Assembly: GCA_007571095.1 (NCBI GenBank)
Contig: RKSB01000132.1
Location: forward strand, 1 to 15,441
Direction: 5' to 3'
DNA length: 15,441 bases
Source: K189A clade bacterium
GTDB taxonomy: Bacteria > Pseudomonadota > Gammaproteobacteria > Pseudomonadales > Azotimanducaceae
The notes beneath the pieces are model-generated. The model searched no databases. It was not told the DNA's origin and saw only the letters and a list, made by a program, of their open reading frames with translations. Both the position numbers and the translations under genes were made by a program. Each line of letters opens with the position of its first letter. The first letter of the stretch is position 1. Positions 1 to 6,775 of the stretch are shown in pieces.

Positions 1-1079
1 TCGCTAAAGCTGAGTTCAACATCTTCCGTTTCCATGAGTGCCTGGTACTGCTTGGTCAAGGCCGACTTGGGCTCGGTCAGAATACGTTTGAAGTCTTCCG
101 GCTCCAAGTCCTTCATGGTGACACGAACAGGCAACCGACCCTGTAATTCAGGAACCAGATCAGAAGGCCTGGCCATATGAAAGGCACCACTGGCAATAAA
201 CAGGATATGGTCTGTGTGAATGAAGCCATACTTGGTCGACACAGAACAGCCTTCGATCAAGGGCAGAAGGTCTCTTTGTACTCCCTCGCGGCTGACATCC
301 GCACCTCTTTGATCAGACTGTCTTACGATCTTGTCGATCTCGTCTATAAAAACAATGCCCCTCTGTTCAACGGCCTGCACTACCTGGCCCTGTAATTCCT
401 CCTCGTCGATCATCTGGGCGGCTTTTTCTTCCTCCAGCTTTATTCTGGCGTCAGCCACTTTCATCTTTGTTCTGGCGGGTGGCTTGTTGCCAAGATTGGA
501 GAATAAATGCTTCAGCTGACGGGCCATATCCTCCATCCCCGGTGGAGTCATAAACTCCACGCCGACAGCGGGTCCTGCCAGTTCAACTTCAATTTCGACA
601 TCATCGAGCTTGTCTGTACGCAGTTCCCGAGTGAGTGTTCGCCGCCGCTCGGCAGAATTTTCCCGGCTGTCTTCTCTGGCCATCAGGGCATCCAGAATGA
701 CTTGTTCGGCGGCCTGACGAGCCTGGACGTTCATGCGATTAAGCATTTGCCTGCGCAGCATGGCCATGGTGAGTTCGGCCAGATCACGAATGATGGATTC
801 AACGTCTCGGCCGACATAGCCCACTTCGGTGAACTTGGTGGCCTCTACCTTCAAAAAGGGAGCATTGGCCAGCCGGGCCAGCCGCCTGGCGATCTCGGTT
901 TTCCCTACGCCGGTCGGCCCGATGAGCAGAATATTCTTGGGCGTAATTTCATCACGTATTTCCTCGGCCAGTTGCAACCGACGCCAACGTGTGCGCAATG
1001 CATTGGCAACCGCTCGTTTCGCCTCAGCCTGACCGATAATATGCTGGTCCAGAGCATGAACTATCTCCTTTGGAGTCAT
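1..1079 (-). CDS. hslU: HslU, ATPase subunit of the HslUV protease (3' end cut by window edge)
   Basis: HslU is the AAA+ unfoldase that feeds substrates into the HslV peptidase chamber in the cytoplasm. The minus frame is open for 359 codons from an ATG at 1079 to the left edge. The family is usually about 440 residues, so roughly the last 85 are outside the window. Visible motifs are the N-terminal MTPKEIVHALDQHIIGQ, a Walker A GPTGVGKT at residues 54-61, the conserved ATKFTEVGYVGRDVES stretch, a Walker B VFIDEID, and ELQGRLPVRV, which carries the arginine-finger region. The variable insert between Walker A and B (I domain) is present and rich in charged residues. It follows hslV after 31 bases on the same strand, the normal order. 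No strong Shine-Dalgarno precedes the start, so translation may depend on upstream genes. Identification is secure. Confidence 0.97.
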   Translation of the reverse strand, partial: MTPKEIVHALDQHIIGQAEAKRAVANALRTRWRRLQLAEEIRDEITPKNILLIGPTGVGKTEIARRLARLANAPFLKVEATKFTEVGYVGRDVESIIRDLAELTMAMLRRQMLNRMNVQARQAAEQVILDALMAREDSRENSAERRRTLTRELRTDKLDDVEIEVELAGPAVGVEFMTPPGMEDMARQLKHLFSNLGNKPPARTKMKVADARIKLEEEKAAQMIDEEELQGQVVQAVEQRGIVFIDEIDKIVRQSDQRGADVSREGVQRDLLPLIEGCSVSTKYGFIHTDHILFIASGAFHMARPSDLVPELQGRLPVRVTMKDLEPEDFKRILTEPKSALTKQYQALMETEDVELSFS

Positions 1080-1110
1080 CACCGACACAGGCTGGTCTCT
1101 GAAAGCAGGT

Positions 1111-1650
1111 TCAAACGGCGGTCAGGGTCTGAACCTGAACTTGATCATTAGTATAAATGCAGATGCCGGCGGCAATTTTCAAGCTTCGAGTGACTATTTC
1201 CCGAGCGTCCAGGTCGGTATTGTCCAGCAATGCACGAGCAGCGGCCTGAGCATAGACACCGCCAGAGCCTATAGAGATCAGAGAGTCGTCCCCTTCCGGC
1301 TCAACGACATTGCCGTCACCTGTAATCAACAGAGAGGTTTTTTTGTCGGCGACCGCCATCATGGCCTGAAGATTTCGCAACACCCGGTCGGTGCGCCAGT
1401 CCTTGGCCAACTCCACCGCCGATCTGTCCAGTTGGCCGTTATGCTTCTCCAGCTTGCCCTCGAAGCGCTCAAGCAAGGTAAAGGCATCGGCAGTTGCTCC
1501 GGCGAAACCCGCCAGCACCGAATCCTTGTACAGAAGCCGAATTTTGGTGGCATTACTCTTCAGAATGGTTTCACCGAAAGAGACCTGCCCGTCGCCGGCA
1601 ACAGCCACCTGGCCACCTCTTCTGACCGAGACGATAGTAGTAGCATGCAT
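1111..1650 (-). CDS. hslV: HslV, peptidase subunit of the HslUV protease
   Basis: HslV is the threonine peptidase core that pairs with HslU. From the chosen ATG at 1650 the protein is 179 residues, close to the usual 175-180. It begins MHATTIVSVRR; the first Thr of TTIVSVRR would be the N-terminal nucleophile after removal of a short propeptide (Met-His-Ala). Counting from that Thr, Asp17 (GDGQ) and Lys33 (ATKIR) fall where the catalytic residues belong, and the later GSGGVYAQAAARALL block is typical. Two other in-frame starts exist: ATG 1668, adding MTEVQK, and TTG 1684-1686. I prefer 1650 because AGAAG lies 8 bases upstream of it, whereas 1668 has no well-placed ribosome binding site. The upstream SPOR gene stops at 1673, so the two genes are practically contiguous and probably co-transcribed. 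Confidence 0.95.
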   Translation of the reverse strand: MHATTIVSVRRGGQVAVAGDGQVSFGETILKSNATKIRLLYKDSVLAGFAGATADAFTLLERFEGKLEKHNGQLDRSAVELAKDWRTDRVLRNLQAMMAVADKKTSLLITGDGNVVEPEGDDSLISIGSGGVYAQAAARALLDNTDLDAREIVTRSLKIAAGICIYTNDQVQVQTLTAV

Positions 1651-1672
1651 TTTTTGCACTTCTGTCATCTTT

Positions 1673-2308
1673 CTAGCGATCCACAACCGTCAAAAAATTA
1701 CTGACCCGATTTTTGCGCAGAAGCTCCTGAACCCTGAGGGCTTCGGAACGCTTTTCAAAGGGCCCGATAATCACTCGGTAGAAGGGAATTTCGTCCTGGT
1801 CAGTCGGCGGTTGGACATAAGCAGACGGAAATCCGAGCGACAGGATCGATATGCGACGCTGGGCGGCATCCGACTCTTTGGTGAAGCTGCCGACCTGCAG
1901 AATATAGGTTGGCCCCAACGTCACTGATCGGCCACTGCTCGAAGAATTACCCATATCCTCTCGGTCAGACGGCACCGACAGCCGAGGCAGAGAATCATAA
2001 AAACTGAAGGATGTACCCTGCTCCTGCCGGCCAGCAGGCATGGCCGGGTCGCCTTCTTTCGATGTCTCCTGAAGGGTCATGCGAGAATTCGGCGTTTGCG
2101 ATTGAGTGGTGCCGTCTTCTGGCGACAAGGCATCGGCATGGGTTGCATCGGAGGTGACGGCCGCTGGAAAGAGCCTGCTTCCGGTATAGAAGCCAAAAAC
2201 AAAGCCGATGACCGTGCTGCTGCCAATGACCAGCAAAAAAGCACTCAGTCTGGAACGAAAAGAGCGTGCATGGCCTGAATTTTTTGTAAAGGAAGCCTTG
2301 TTGTCCAA
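1673..2308 (-). CDS. Membrane-anchored SPOR-domain protein (FtsN-like)
   Basis: This is a 211-residue protein with a short basic N-terminus, one transmembrane segment at about residues 21-41, and a long low-complexity Ser/Thr/Pro/Glu-rich linker (about 50-130). A C-terminal SPOR domain (about 133-211) carries the typical YILQVGSF and FYRVIIGPF strands. SPOR domains bind denuded septal peptidoglycan, so a role at the division site is likely. The FSFYDSLPRLSV motif before the SPOR domain is common in the FtsN-like protein encoded beside hslVU in pseudomonads. I call it FtsN-like rather than ftsN because the essential FtsN segment cannot be verified by eye. The start is TTG at 2308, with GAGG 5 bases upstream. 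An in-frame stop lies further upstream and no ATG or GTG lies between. It is followed within 25 bases by hslV. Confidence 0.85.
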   Translation of the reverse strand: MDNKASFTKNSGHARSFRSRLSAFLLVIGSSTVIGFVFGFYTGSRLFPAAVTSDATHADALSPEDGTTQSQTPNSRMTLQETSKEGDPAMPAGRQEQGTSFSFYDSLPRLSVPSDREDMGNSSSSGRSVTLGPTYILQVGSFTKESDAAQRRISILSLGFPSAYVQPPTDQDEIPFYRVIIGPFEKRSEALRVQELLRKNRVSNFLTVVDR

Positions 2309-2352
2309 ATTAGCCTCGTCGAAGTATCGCCGCCAGGGTTATCGCCTGAATG

Positions 2353-2392
2353 CCCTGCGACCTTGAGCTTAAAGTTTACTTGGGTCGCAGGG
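2353..2392. repeat. Perfect 10-bp inverted repeat between priA and the SPOR gene
   Basis: The arms CCCTGCGACC (2353-2362) and GGTCGCAGGG (2383-2392) are exact reverse complements around a 20-base AT-rich loop. On the plus strand, A-U and wobble pairs can extend the stem outward and it is followed by TATTTT. On the minus strand, the direction of the genes, no T-run follows, so it does not look like a classical terminator for priA. It could be an mRNA structure in the priA-SPOR transcript, an operator, or a scar. The arms are certain; the function is not known. Confidence 0.6.
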
Positions 2393-2437
2393 TATTTTCC
2401 ATGAAACCTCTTGTGCGAAATCGAAGAGATTTCAAGC

Positions 2438-4639
2438 TCAATACAGGTCAAAAGGGTCAACTTCCACCGACCAGCGCACGGACCGCTGGGGTTCGGCCTC
2501 AAACTTTTGAATGACGAGGCCCAGAACCCGGTGCAAACGCCTTCGAGAGTCCGCACAGAGTACCAGCTGCTGGTGAAATCGGCCGAATTTTTTCTCCATT
2601 GCGGGTGCAATCGGACCCCACAACTCAACGCCGGCAAACTCATCGGCATTTTGTCGACGATACGCAACCACACGCATCAGCAAGCGGCGGGCGGCCTGGT
2701 TTACTCTGGCTTCGGCTCGAAAAACAGCCAGATGAGCGTAAGGGGGCAGCCTGTGCTGCAAGCGCTCCTGCAGATTCTTTCGGGCAAAAGCACCATATCC
2801 TTCGCGCAACAGAGACAGCAACAAGGGGTGATCCGGGTGTCGAGTCTGAATAATCACCTCCCCCGAAGACGACCTGCCGGCCCTGCCGGCAACCTGAATG
2901 ATCGCCTGGGAAATCCTCTCGGGTGCCCGAAAATCAGGTGAAAACAAGCCGGCATCGGCATTGGCGATTACGGTCAGCGTGAGGTGAGGGAAATCATGGC
3001 CCTTGGTCAGCATGTTGGTTCCCACCAGAATTTGCGATCTGCCGTCGCAGATTCTGGAAAAGAGCTCTGTGCGTCTGGCCGGACTGACATCCGAATCAAT
3101 GCGCAACAATTCATAATCCGGAAACCGCTGCTGCAATTCGGCCTCGAACTTCTGAGTTCCGGCACCCACCTCGATCAAGGATGCGGATTTGCACAAAGCG
3201 CACTGGCCGGGCACTCGAGTCTGTGCGCCACAGTGATGGCACAGCATATACAAGCCCGAAGACCTTCGGTGCAATACCATGCGGGCATCACAGTCGACAC
3301 AGTCATAGCACCAGCCACAGTCTTTGCACATCAGCACAGGGGCCAGACCACGTCTGTTGACAAAAAACAGCACCTGGTTACCAGCGGCCAGCTGCTGCTC
3401 CATCGAGTGAGCGGTAAAGTCAGCAAGCCGTCTGCTTTCAGGCAGGGAACGCAGATCAGCGATTCGCCAGCGGGGCTGCGGAATGCCTTTGGGACGTTGG
3501 CTCAAACGGAGGTGTCGATAGCCCTTGAGGGCTACATTGGCAATGGTCTCCAGGGCGGGGGTCGCACTACCCAGAATGACCGGTATGTTCCGCTGGCCAG
3601 CGTACTTGACGGCCAGATCCCGTGCAGAATAACGAAAGCCATCACCTTGTCTGTAGGAGCCGTCATGCTCTTCATCGATCACGATCAGGCCAAGGCGAGG
3701 CAGAGGAGTAAACAGGGCGGTACGAGTACCCAATAGAACGGAAAGCCGACCTTCGGCGGCCTGAAACCAGACGGTGCGACGATCCTTTTCGGGAATACCC
3801 GAATGAATAACACCGACTCGGCCTGGAAAGCGCAATTCAAACCGGCTTCTCAACTGAGAGGTGAGGCCGATTTCCGGTATCATCACCAGAGCCTGCAAAC
3901 CCCGCTCCAGGCAATCGTCTATGGCCTGTAGATAGACCTCTGTCTTGCCGCTGCCGGTGACTCCTTCAAGCAGCAGGCACTGAAAGCTGCCGGCCGCCTG
4001 ATGAATGGCCTTCAGCGAGTCCGCCTGCTCTTGATTGAGCACCAGCGGCTGTTCAGGAATCAACCCGGATTCCAGCGGTTCAACAGGGGTAATCCAGTGT
4101 TTATCCAGCAGCTTTCTGAGTATTCCGGACGTAGCCTTCAGGGCGTGACCGTCCAGCGGTCGAGAAGACCGCATCAGAGCCTCCAGTACTGCCTGTTGCC
4201 TGGGTGCACGCCGAAGGCCTGGAAGAGCAGGAGCATCAGGAGTTGCCTGCCAGAACTGATCCATCAGGCTCGATTTTCGGAAGACGCTTTTTCGACGACG
4301 TAACGACGGCGGCAGTGCCAATACCAGAGCTTCACCCGGCGGATGATGATAGTAGCCCGAAGCCCACAAGAGCAGATCCAGTATATCTTCCGAAATCATG
4401 GCTTCGCTCAGTACTTCCGTCACCGAAAGCACTCGATCTGGATCAATTTCCGTCCGGTCACAGCTGTCGATAGCGATACCCAGCAACTGTCTTTTGCCAA
4501 AAGGTATTCGAATACGTTGGCCTCGATAAACCGGAATCGAAGGCATTCGGTAGTCAAACAGCCGGCGTAACGGGACCGGCACCGCCACTCGAAGGAAGGC
4601 CTTTTGGGGCAAAGGTTTTCGAGTGGTGGAGTCAGGCAT
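2438..4639 (-). CDS. priA: PriA, primosomal replication restart helicase
   Basis: PriA is the 3'-5' superfamily 2 helicase that recognises stalled forks and reloads the replisome. The 733-residue length matches the family. The N-terminal DNA-binding region includes PVPLRRLFDYRMP. Walker A is GVTGSGKT at 226-233, and the DEEH box is at 322-325 followed by the SYRQ and YSARDLA motifs. Eight cysteines in four CxxC pairs form the two-zinc module (C438/441, C447/450, C467/470, C480/483), with one extra Cys at 444. Helicase motifs ILVGTNMLTKGHDFP and QVAGRAGR follow, and the protein ends with VDPFDLY. It is divergent from rpmE with an 82-base gap, a pairing known from many gammaproteobacteria. The ATG at 4639 lacks a clear Shine-Dalgarno. 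No argS follows it, unlike in Pseudomonas. Confidence 0.98.
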   Translation of the reverse strand: MPDSTTRKPLPQKAFLRVAVPVPLRRLFDYRMPSIPVYRGQRIRIPFGKRQLLGIAIDSCDRTEIDPDRVLSVTEVLSEAMISEDILDLLLWASGYYHHPPGEALVLALPPSLRRRKSVFRKSSLMDQFWQATPDAPALPGLRRAPRQQAVLEALMRSSRPLDGHALKATSGILRKLLDKHWITPVEPLESGLIPEQPLVLNQEQADSLKAIHQAAGSFQCLLLEGVTGSGKTEVYLQAIDDCLERGLQALVMIPEIGLTSQLRSRFELRFPGRVGVIHSGIPEKDRRTVWFQAAEGRLSVLLGTRTALFTPLPRLGLIVIDEEHDGSYRQGDGFRYSARDLAVKYAGQRNIPVILGSATPALETIANVALKGYRHLRLSQRPKGIPQPRWRIADLRSLPESRRLADFTAHSMEQQLAAGNQVLFFVNRRGLAPVLMCKDCGWCYDCVDCDARMVLHRRSSGLYMLCHHCGAQTRVPGQCALCKSASLIEVGAGTQKFEAELQQRFPDYELLRIDSDVSPARRTELFSRICDGRSQILVGTNMLTKGHDFPHLTLTVIANADAGLFSPDFRAPERISQAIIQVAGRAGRSSSGEVIIQTRHPDHPLLLSLLREGYGAFARKNLQERLQHRLPPYAHLAVFRAEARVNQAARRLLMRVVAYRRQNADEFAGVELWGPIAPAMEKKFGRFHQQLVLCADSRRRLHRVLGLVIQKFEAEPQRSVRWSVEVDPFDLY

Positions 4640-4642
4640 TAT

Positions 4643-4670
4643 TTGTTCTGTCGGCTGAATCTGCTATGAT
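4643..4670 (+). promoter_or_regulatory. Probable sigma-70 promoter of rpmE
   Basis: An extended -10 element TGC-TATGAT ends at 4670 (hexamer 4665-4670). A weak -35 TTGTTC at 4643-4648 lies 16 bases upstream. A start near 4677 would leave a leader of about 45 bases before the rpmE ATG. It sits in the divergent priA/rpmE gap, where a promoter is expected. The assignment is by consensus only. Confidence 0.5.
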
Positions 4671-4721
4671 GATGCCCCGATTCGCTTCGATTAAAAAACA
4701 GGCAAAAAAGAAGACTGCTTT

Positions 4722-4922
4722 ATGAAAGCAAACCTGCACCCCGAATACAAAGAGATTACCGCCACCTGTAACTGCGGAAATGTTGTGAAGGTCTGGTCAA
4801 CCCTGTGCCGGAATATCCAACTGGACATTTGTTCTGTGTGCCACCCTTTCTACACAGGTCAGCAAAAAATTATCGACAAGAGTGGCCGAGTGGAGCAGTT
4901 CAAAAAGAGGTTTGGCGGCTGA
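4722..4922 (+). CDS. rpmE: Ribosomal protein bL31
   Basis: This 66-residue protein of the large ribosomal subunit starts MKANLHPEY and contains the HPFYTG block typical of bL31. It is the zinc-binding type: C16 and C18 in CNC, plus C37 and C40 in CSVC. Cys29 is an additional cysteine. Its zinc ligands mean expression may be replaced by a zinc-free paralogue under zinc starvation in species that have one; none is visible here. It is divergent from priA and preceded by the extended -10 promoter at 4665-4670. No convincing terminator follows. The 210-base gap to the next gene contains only a weak 5-bp stem (4978-4997). Confidence 0.98.
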   Translation: MKANLHPEYKEITATCNCGNVVKVWSTLCRNIQLDICSVCHPFYTGQQKIIDKSGRVEQFKKRFGG

Positions 4923-5132
4923 GATCATCATTCTCTTCCCTCTTTTTCGGCACGACTGCGAACTTCACCAGAAAACCCTGCCGTTTGCTTCAGGCAGAAT
5001 GCGGTATTGTGGTAATCAAGACGCTTGTTTCCAACTCGATATCATATAGAGTCGCCCTGGCGATACGTTTTTTGTTCTGGTATCAGGGTCCTTCGCACTA
5101 GTGTGTGTCTTTACTGAGCACTGTTTATCCGA

Positions 5133-6581
5133 ATGATGCATAGCCAACTCAAAAATACCCTCTTCTGGTTGTGTTTCAGCCTGATATTCGCCGTTTCCGG
5201 TATTCAGGCCAAAATCAGCGAAGAGTCCAAATACAGGGGTGCAAAGCTGTATCGCCAGACTCTCCAAAACAACCCTCCTTACGTGAATCCGAAAATTCAG
5301 GATTATGTCAACAGAGTCGGGCAACGAATAGTTGCCGCCAGTGACTGGCCGGACGAGAAATTTGTCTTCACCGTAACAGACCGCCCCTCGGTCAACGCCT
5401 ACGCCCTGATAGGGGGCTACATTTTTGTTGATCGAGGACTGCTCGCCTATGTCAACACCGAGGACCAGCTCGCCGCCGTGCTGGCTCACGAAGTCGCTCA
5501 CATTGTCGCCCGACACAGCGAACGAAGAAAAAGGTCTGCTGAAGCCAGACAGGCATTGGGCAACCTCGCCTCTGTCATGACCTACTGGTACACAGGAAGT
5601 CAGGAATTAAGCTCGTTGCCAAGCTATATCAACGAGGCCTGGATCAAGGGCTATGGCAGAAAAATGGAACTGGAAGCCGACGAGATAGGTGTCGTCTATC
5701 TGGTTAGAGCGGGTTACGCTCAAGAGGCGATGATGGAAGTCATATCCCTGCTGAAGCATCAGGATACCCTGCAAAGACGCCTCTATCGAGACAGGAACAA
5801 GCGACCACCCAACTACCATGGCATTTTTTCAACTCATCAGCGCAACGACAAGCGACTGCACGAGGTGTTGTCCAGTGCCGACAGGTTGCCTCAAACCTTT
5901 GGTTCCATTGAGCCTGTGGGTGACTACCTCTCGAAAATTGACGGACTCGCCTTTGGGCCTTCCAGCGACAACGGCTTTGATTACAAAAATACCTACTACA
6001 ACCGAGTCGAAGGCTTTCGTGTCGATTTTCCGGATGACTGGACCACTCAAGTTCGCGGTCACCAGCTTATCGGCTATCCCTTGAGCTCGCCGGAAAACGC
6101 TTATGTACAGCTTCAGATACGCTACCTGAGAGGCGATCTGCCGGAGCCGGAAAGCTATGCTCGGGACAGCCTCGGCCTTCGTCTGGAGAATGTTAATTTA
6201 ATTACGCCCAAGGGTTTTACCGGCTTGATAGGAAACCTGCCCGAGCGAACCGATACCTTTGGAAAAAAGCGCGTCGCCCTGCTTCTCGACGACAGTAGAG
6301 CCTACATTTTTTCAGGAAAGCTGACCGACGAGCGCCTGCTCGACGACTGGCTGATTGCTTTCGACAATATGCTGTCCACTCTGAGCAGATTGCCGGAAGA
6401 CGCCGGGTTTCAGGTCGCTCAAAATCGCCTGAGGATTTACACCACTCGGCCCGGAGACAGCTACGTCTCTCTGTCACCTCCAGAAGCAGACAGGCATCTG
6501 GTGGACCGTCTGAGGTTGCTGAACGGAGACTATCCGAGAGGCGAACTGGGTCCGGGCGAACGCATCAAGCTGGTGCGTTGA
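5133..6581 (+). CDS. Periplasmic M48-family zinc metalloprotease with LysM-like C-terminus
   Basis: This 482-residue protein begins with a signal peptide (hydrophobic core about 8-24, likely cleavage after GIQA near residue 26), so it acts in the periplasm or at the outer membrane. The M48 catalytic site is HEVAH at 119-123, with the third zinc ligand in ELEADEIG (about E181). The region FTVTDRPSVNAYALIGGYIFVDRGLL upstream is characteristic of BepA/YfgC- and LoiP-like proteases that take part in outer-membrane protein quality control. Unlike BepA it shows no obvious TPR repeats. Instead the C-terminus after residue 280 has an uncharacterised domain and ends in a LysM-like stretch (RIYTTRPGDSYVSL, then LLNGDYPRGELGPGERIKLV, about 430-482), suggesting peptidoglycan contact. 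Two adjacent ATGs (5133, 5136) could start it. It is transcribed toward the antiporter and LPS genes. Confidence 0.85.
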   Translation: MMHSQLKNTLFWLCFSLIFAVSGIQAKISEESKYRGAKLYRQTLQNNPPYVNPKIQDYVNRVGQRIVAASDWPDEKFVFTVTDRPSVNAYALIGGYIFVDRGLLAYVNTEDQLAAVLAHEVAHIVARHSERRKRSAEARQALGNLASVMTYWYTGSQELSSLPSYINEAWIKGYGRKMELEADEIGVVYLVRAGYAQEAMMEVISLLKHQDTLQRRLYRDRNKRPPNYHGIFSTHQRNDKRLHEVLSSADRLPQTFGSIEPVGDYLSKIDGLAFGPSSDNGFDYKNTYYNRVEGFRVDFPDDWTTQVRGHQLIGYPLSSPENAYVQLQIRYLRGDLPEPESYARDSLGLRLENVNLITPKGFTGLIGNLPERTDTFGKKRVALLLDDSRAYIFSGKLTDERLLDDWLIAFDNMLSTLSRLPEDAGFQVAQNRLRIYTTRPGDSYVSLSPPEADRHLVDRLRLLNGDYPRGELGPGERIKLVR

Positions 6582-6651
6582 TTGCCTTAAGAGAAGGCGC
6601 GACAGCGAGCGAGTAGTTCAAGTACTCATGAATCATGGACTCTGACTGAAT

Positions 6652-6717
6652 ATGCTGGCCTGGCTTGCGTACATGGCGATCGGTGCAGGACTGCTGGTCT
6701 GGAGGGCTGGGAAGTGA
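6652..6717 (+). CDS. Possible 21-residue hydrophobic leader peptide, coupled to the exchanger gene
   Basis: An ATG at 6652 opens a short frame encoding a peptide that starts MLAWLAYMAIGAGLLVW. It ends at TGA 6715-6717, whose last base is the first base of the exchanger's ATG (TGATG). The peptide closely matches the exchanger's own N-terminus (WLAYIAVGVGLLVW) and would form one short membrane helix. It arises from the tandem duplication described in the next entry. An in-frame stop at 6643-6645 shows it is not part of a longer gene. No good Shine-Dalgarno precedes it, so its translation is a hypothesis. Confidence 0.35.
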   Translation: MLAWLAYMAIGAGLLVWRAGK

Positions 6718-6775
6718 TGGAATTCGCTGGATGGCTGGCGTACATAGCGGTCGGTGTAGGGCTGCTGGTCTGGAG
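6658..6775 (+). repeat. Diverged tandem duplication of the exchanger 5' end
   Basis: Bases 6658-6704 and 6729-6775 match at 40 of 47 positions with a period of 71 bases. The right copy is codons 5-20 of the exchanger gene; the left copy lies upstream of its start. The period is not a multiple of three, yet each copy is open in its own frame. The amino-acid differences are conservative (Ile/Met, Val/Ile, Val/Ala). The left copy's final GGAGGG (6701-6706) now serves as a plausible ribosome binding site, 10 bases before ATG 6717. Confidence 0.85.

Noticed and set aside
507..1151. Plus-strand open frame of 214 codons opposite hslU
   Set aside because: It lies antisense to a clearly conserved hslU, has no recognisable domain or ribosome binding site, and owes its length to the codon pattern of the real gene.
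1735..1760. Heat-shock (sigma-32) promoter for hslVU inside the SPOR gene
   Set aside because: On the minus strand CTTTGAAAAG and CCCTCA loosely resemble the sigma-32 elements, but both have mismatches and the spacing is short; not strong enough to list.
2245..2673. Minus-strand frame bridging the priA-SPOR gap (142 codons)
   Set aside because: It overlaps the 3' end of priA in another frame and the start of the SPOR gene, with no recognisable domain. It is not an argS remnant as far as I can see.
2984..3736. Plus-strand open frame of 250 codons opposite priA
   Set aside because: Antisense shadow of the PriA zinc and helicase regions; the composition is not protein-like and the true gene is certain.
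4978..4997. Terminator after rpmE
   Set aside because: CTGCC/GGCAG forms only a 5-bp stem with no T-run.
6583..6627. Hairpins GCCTT/AAGGC and GAGTA/TACTC between the protease and exchanger genes
   Set aside because: Both stems are only 5 bp and no T-run follows; such pairs are expected by chance.
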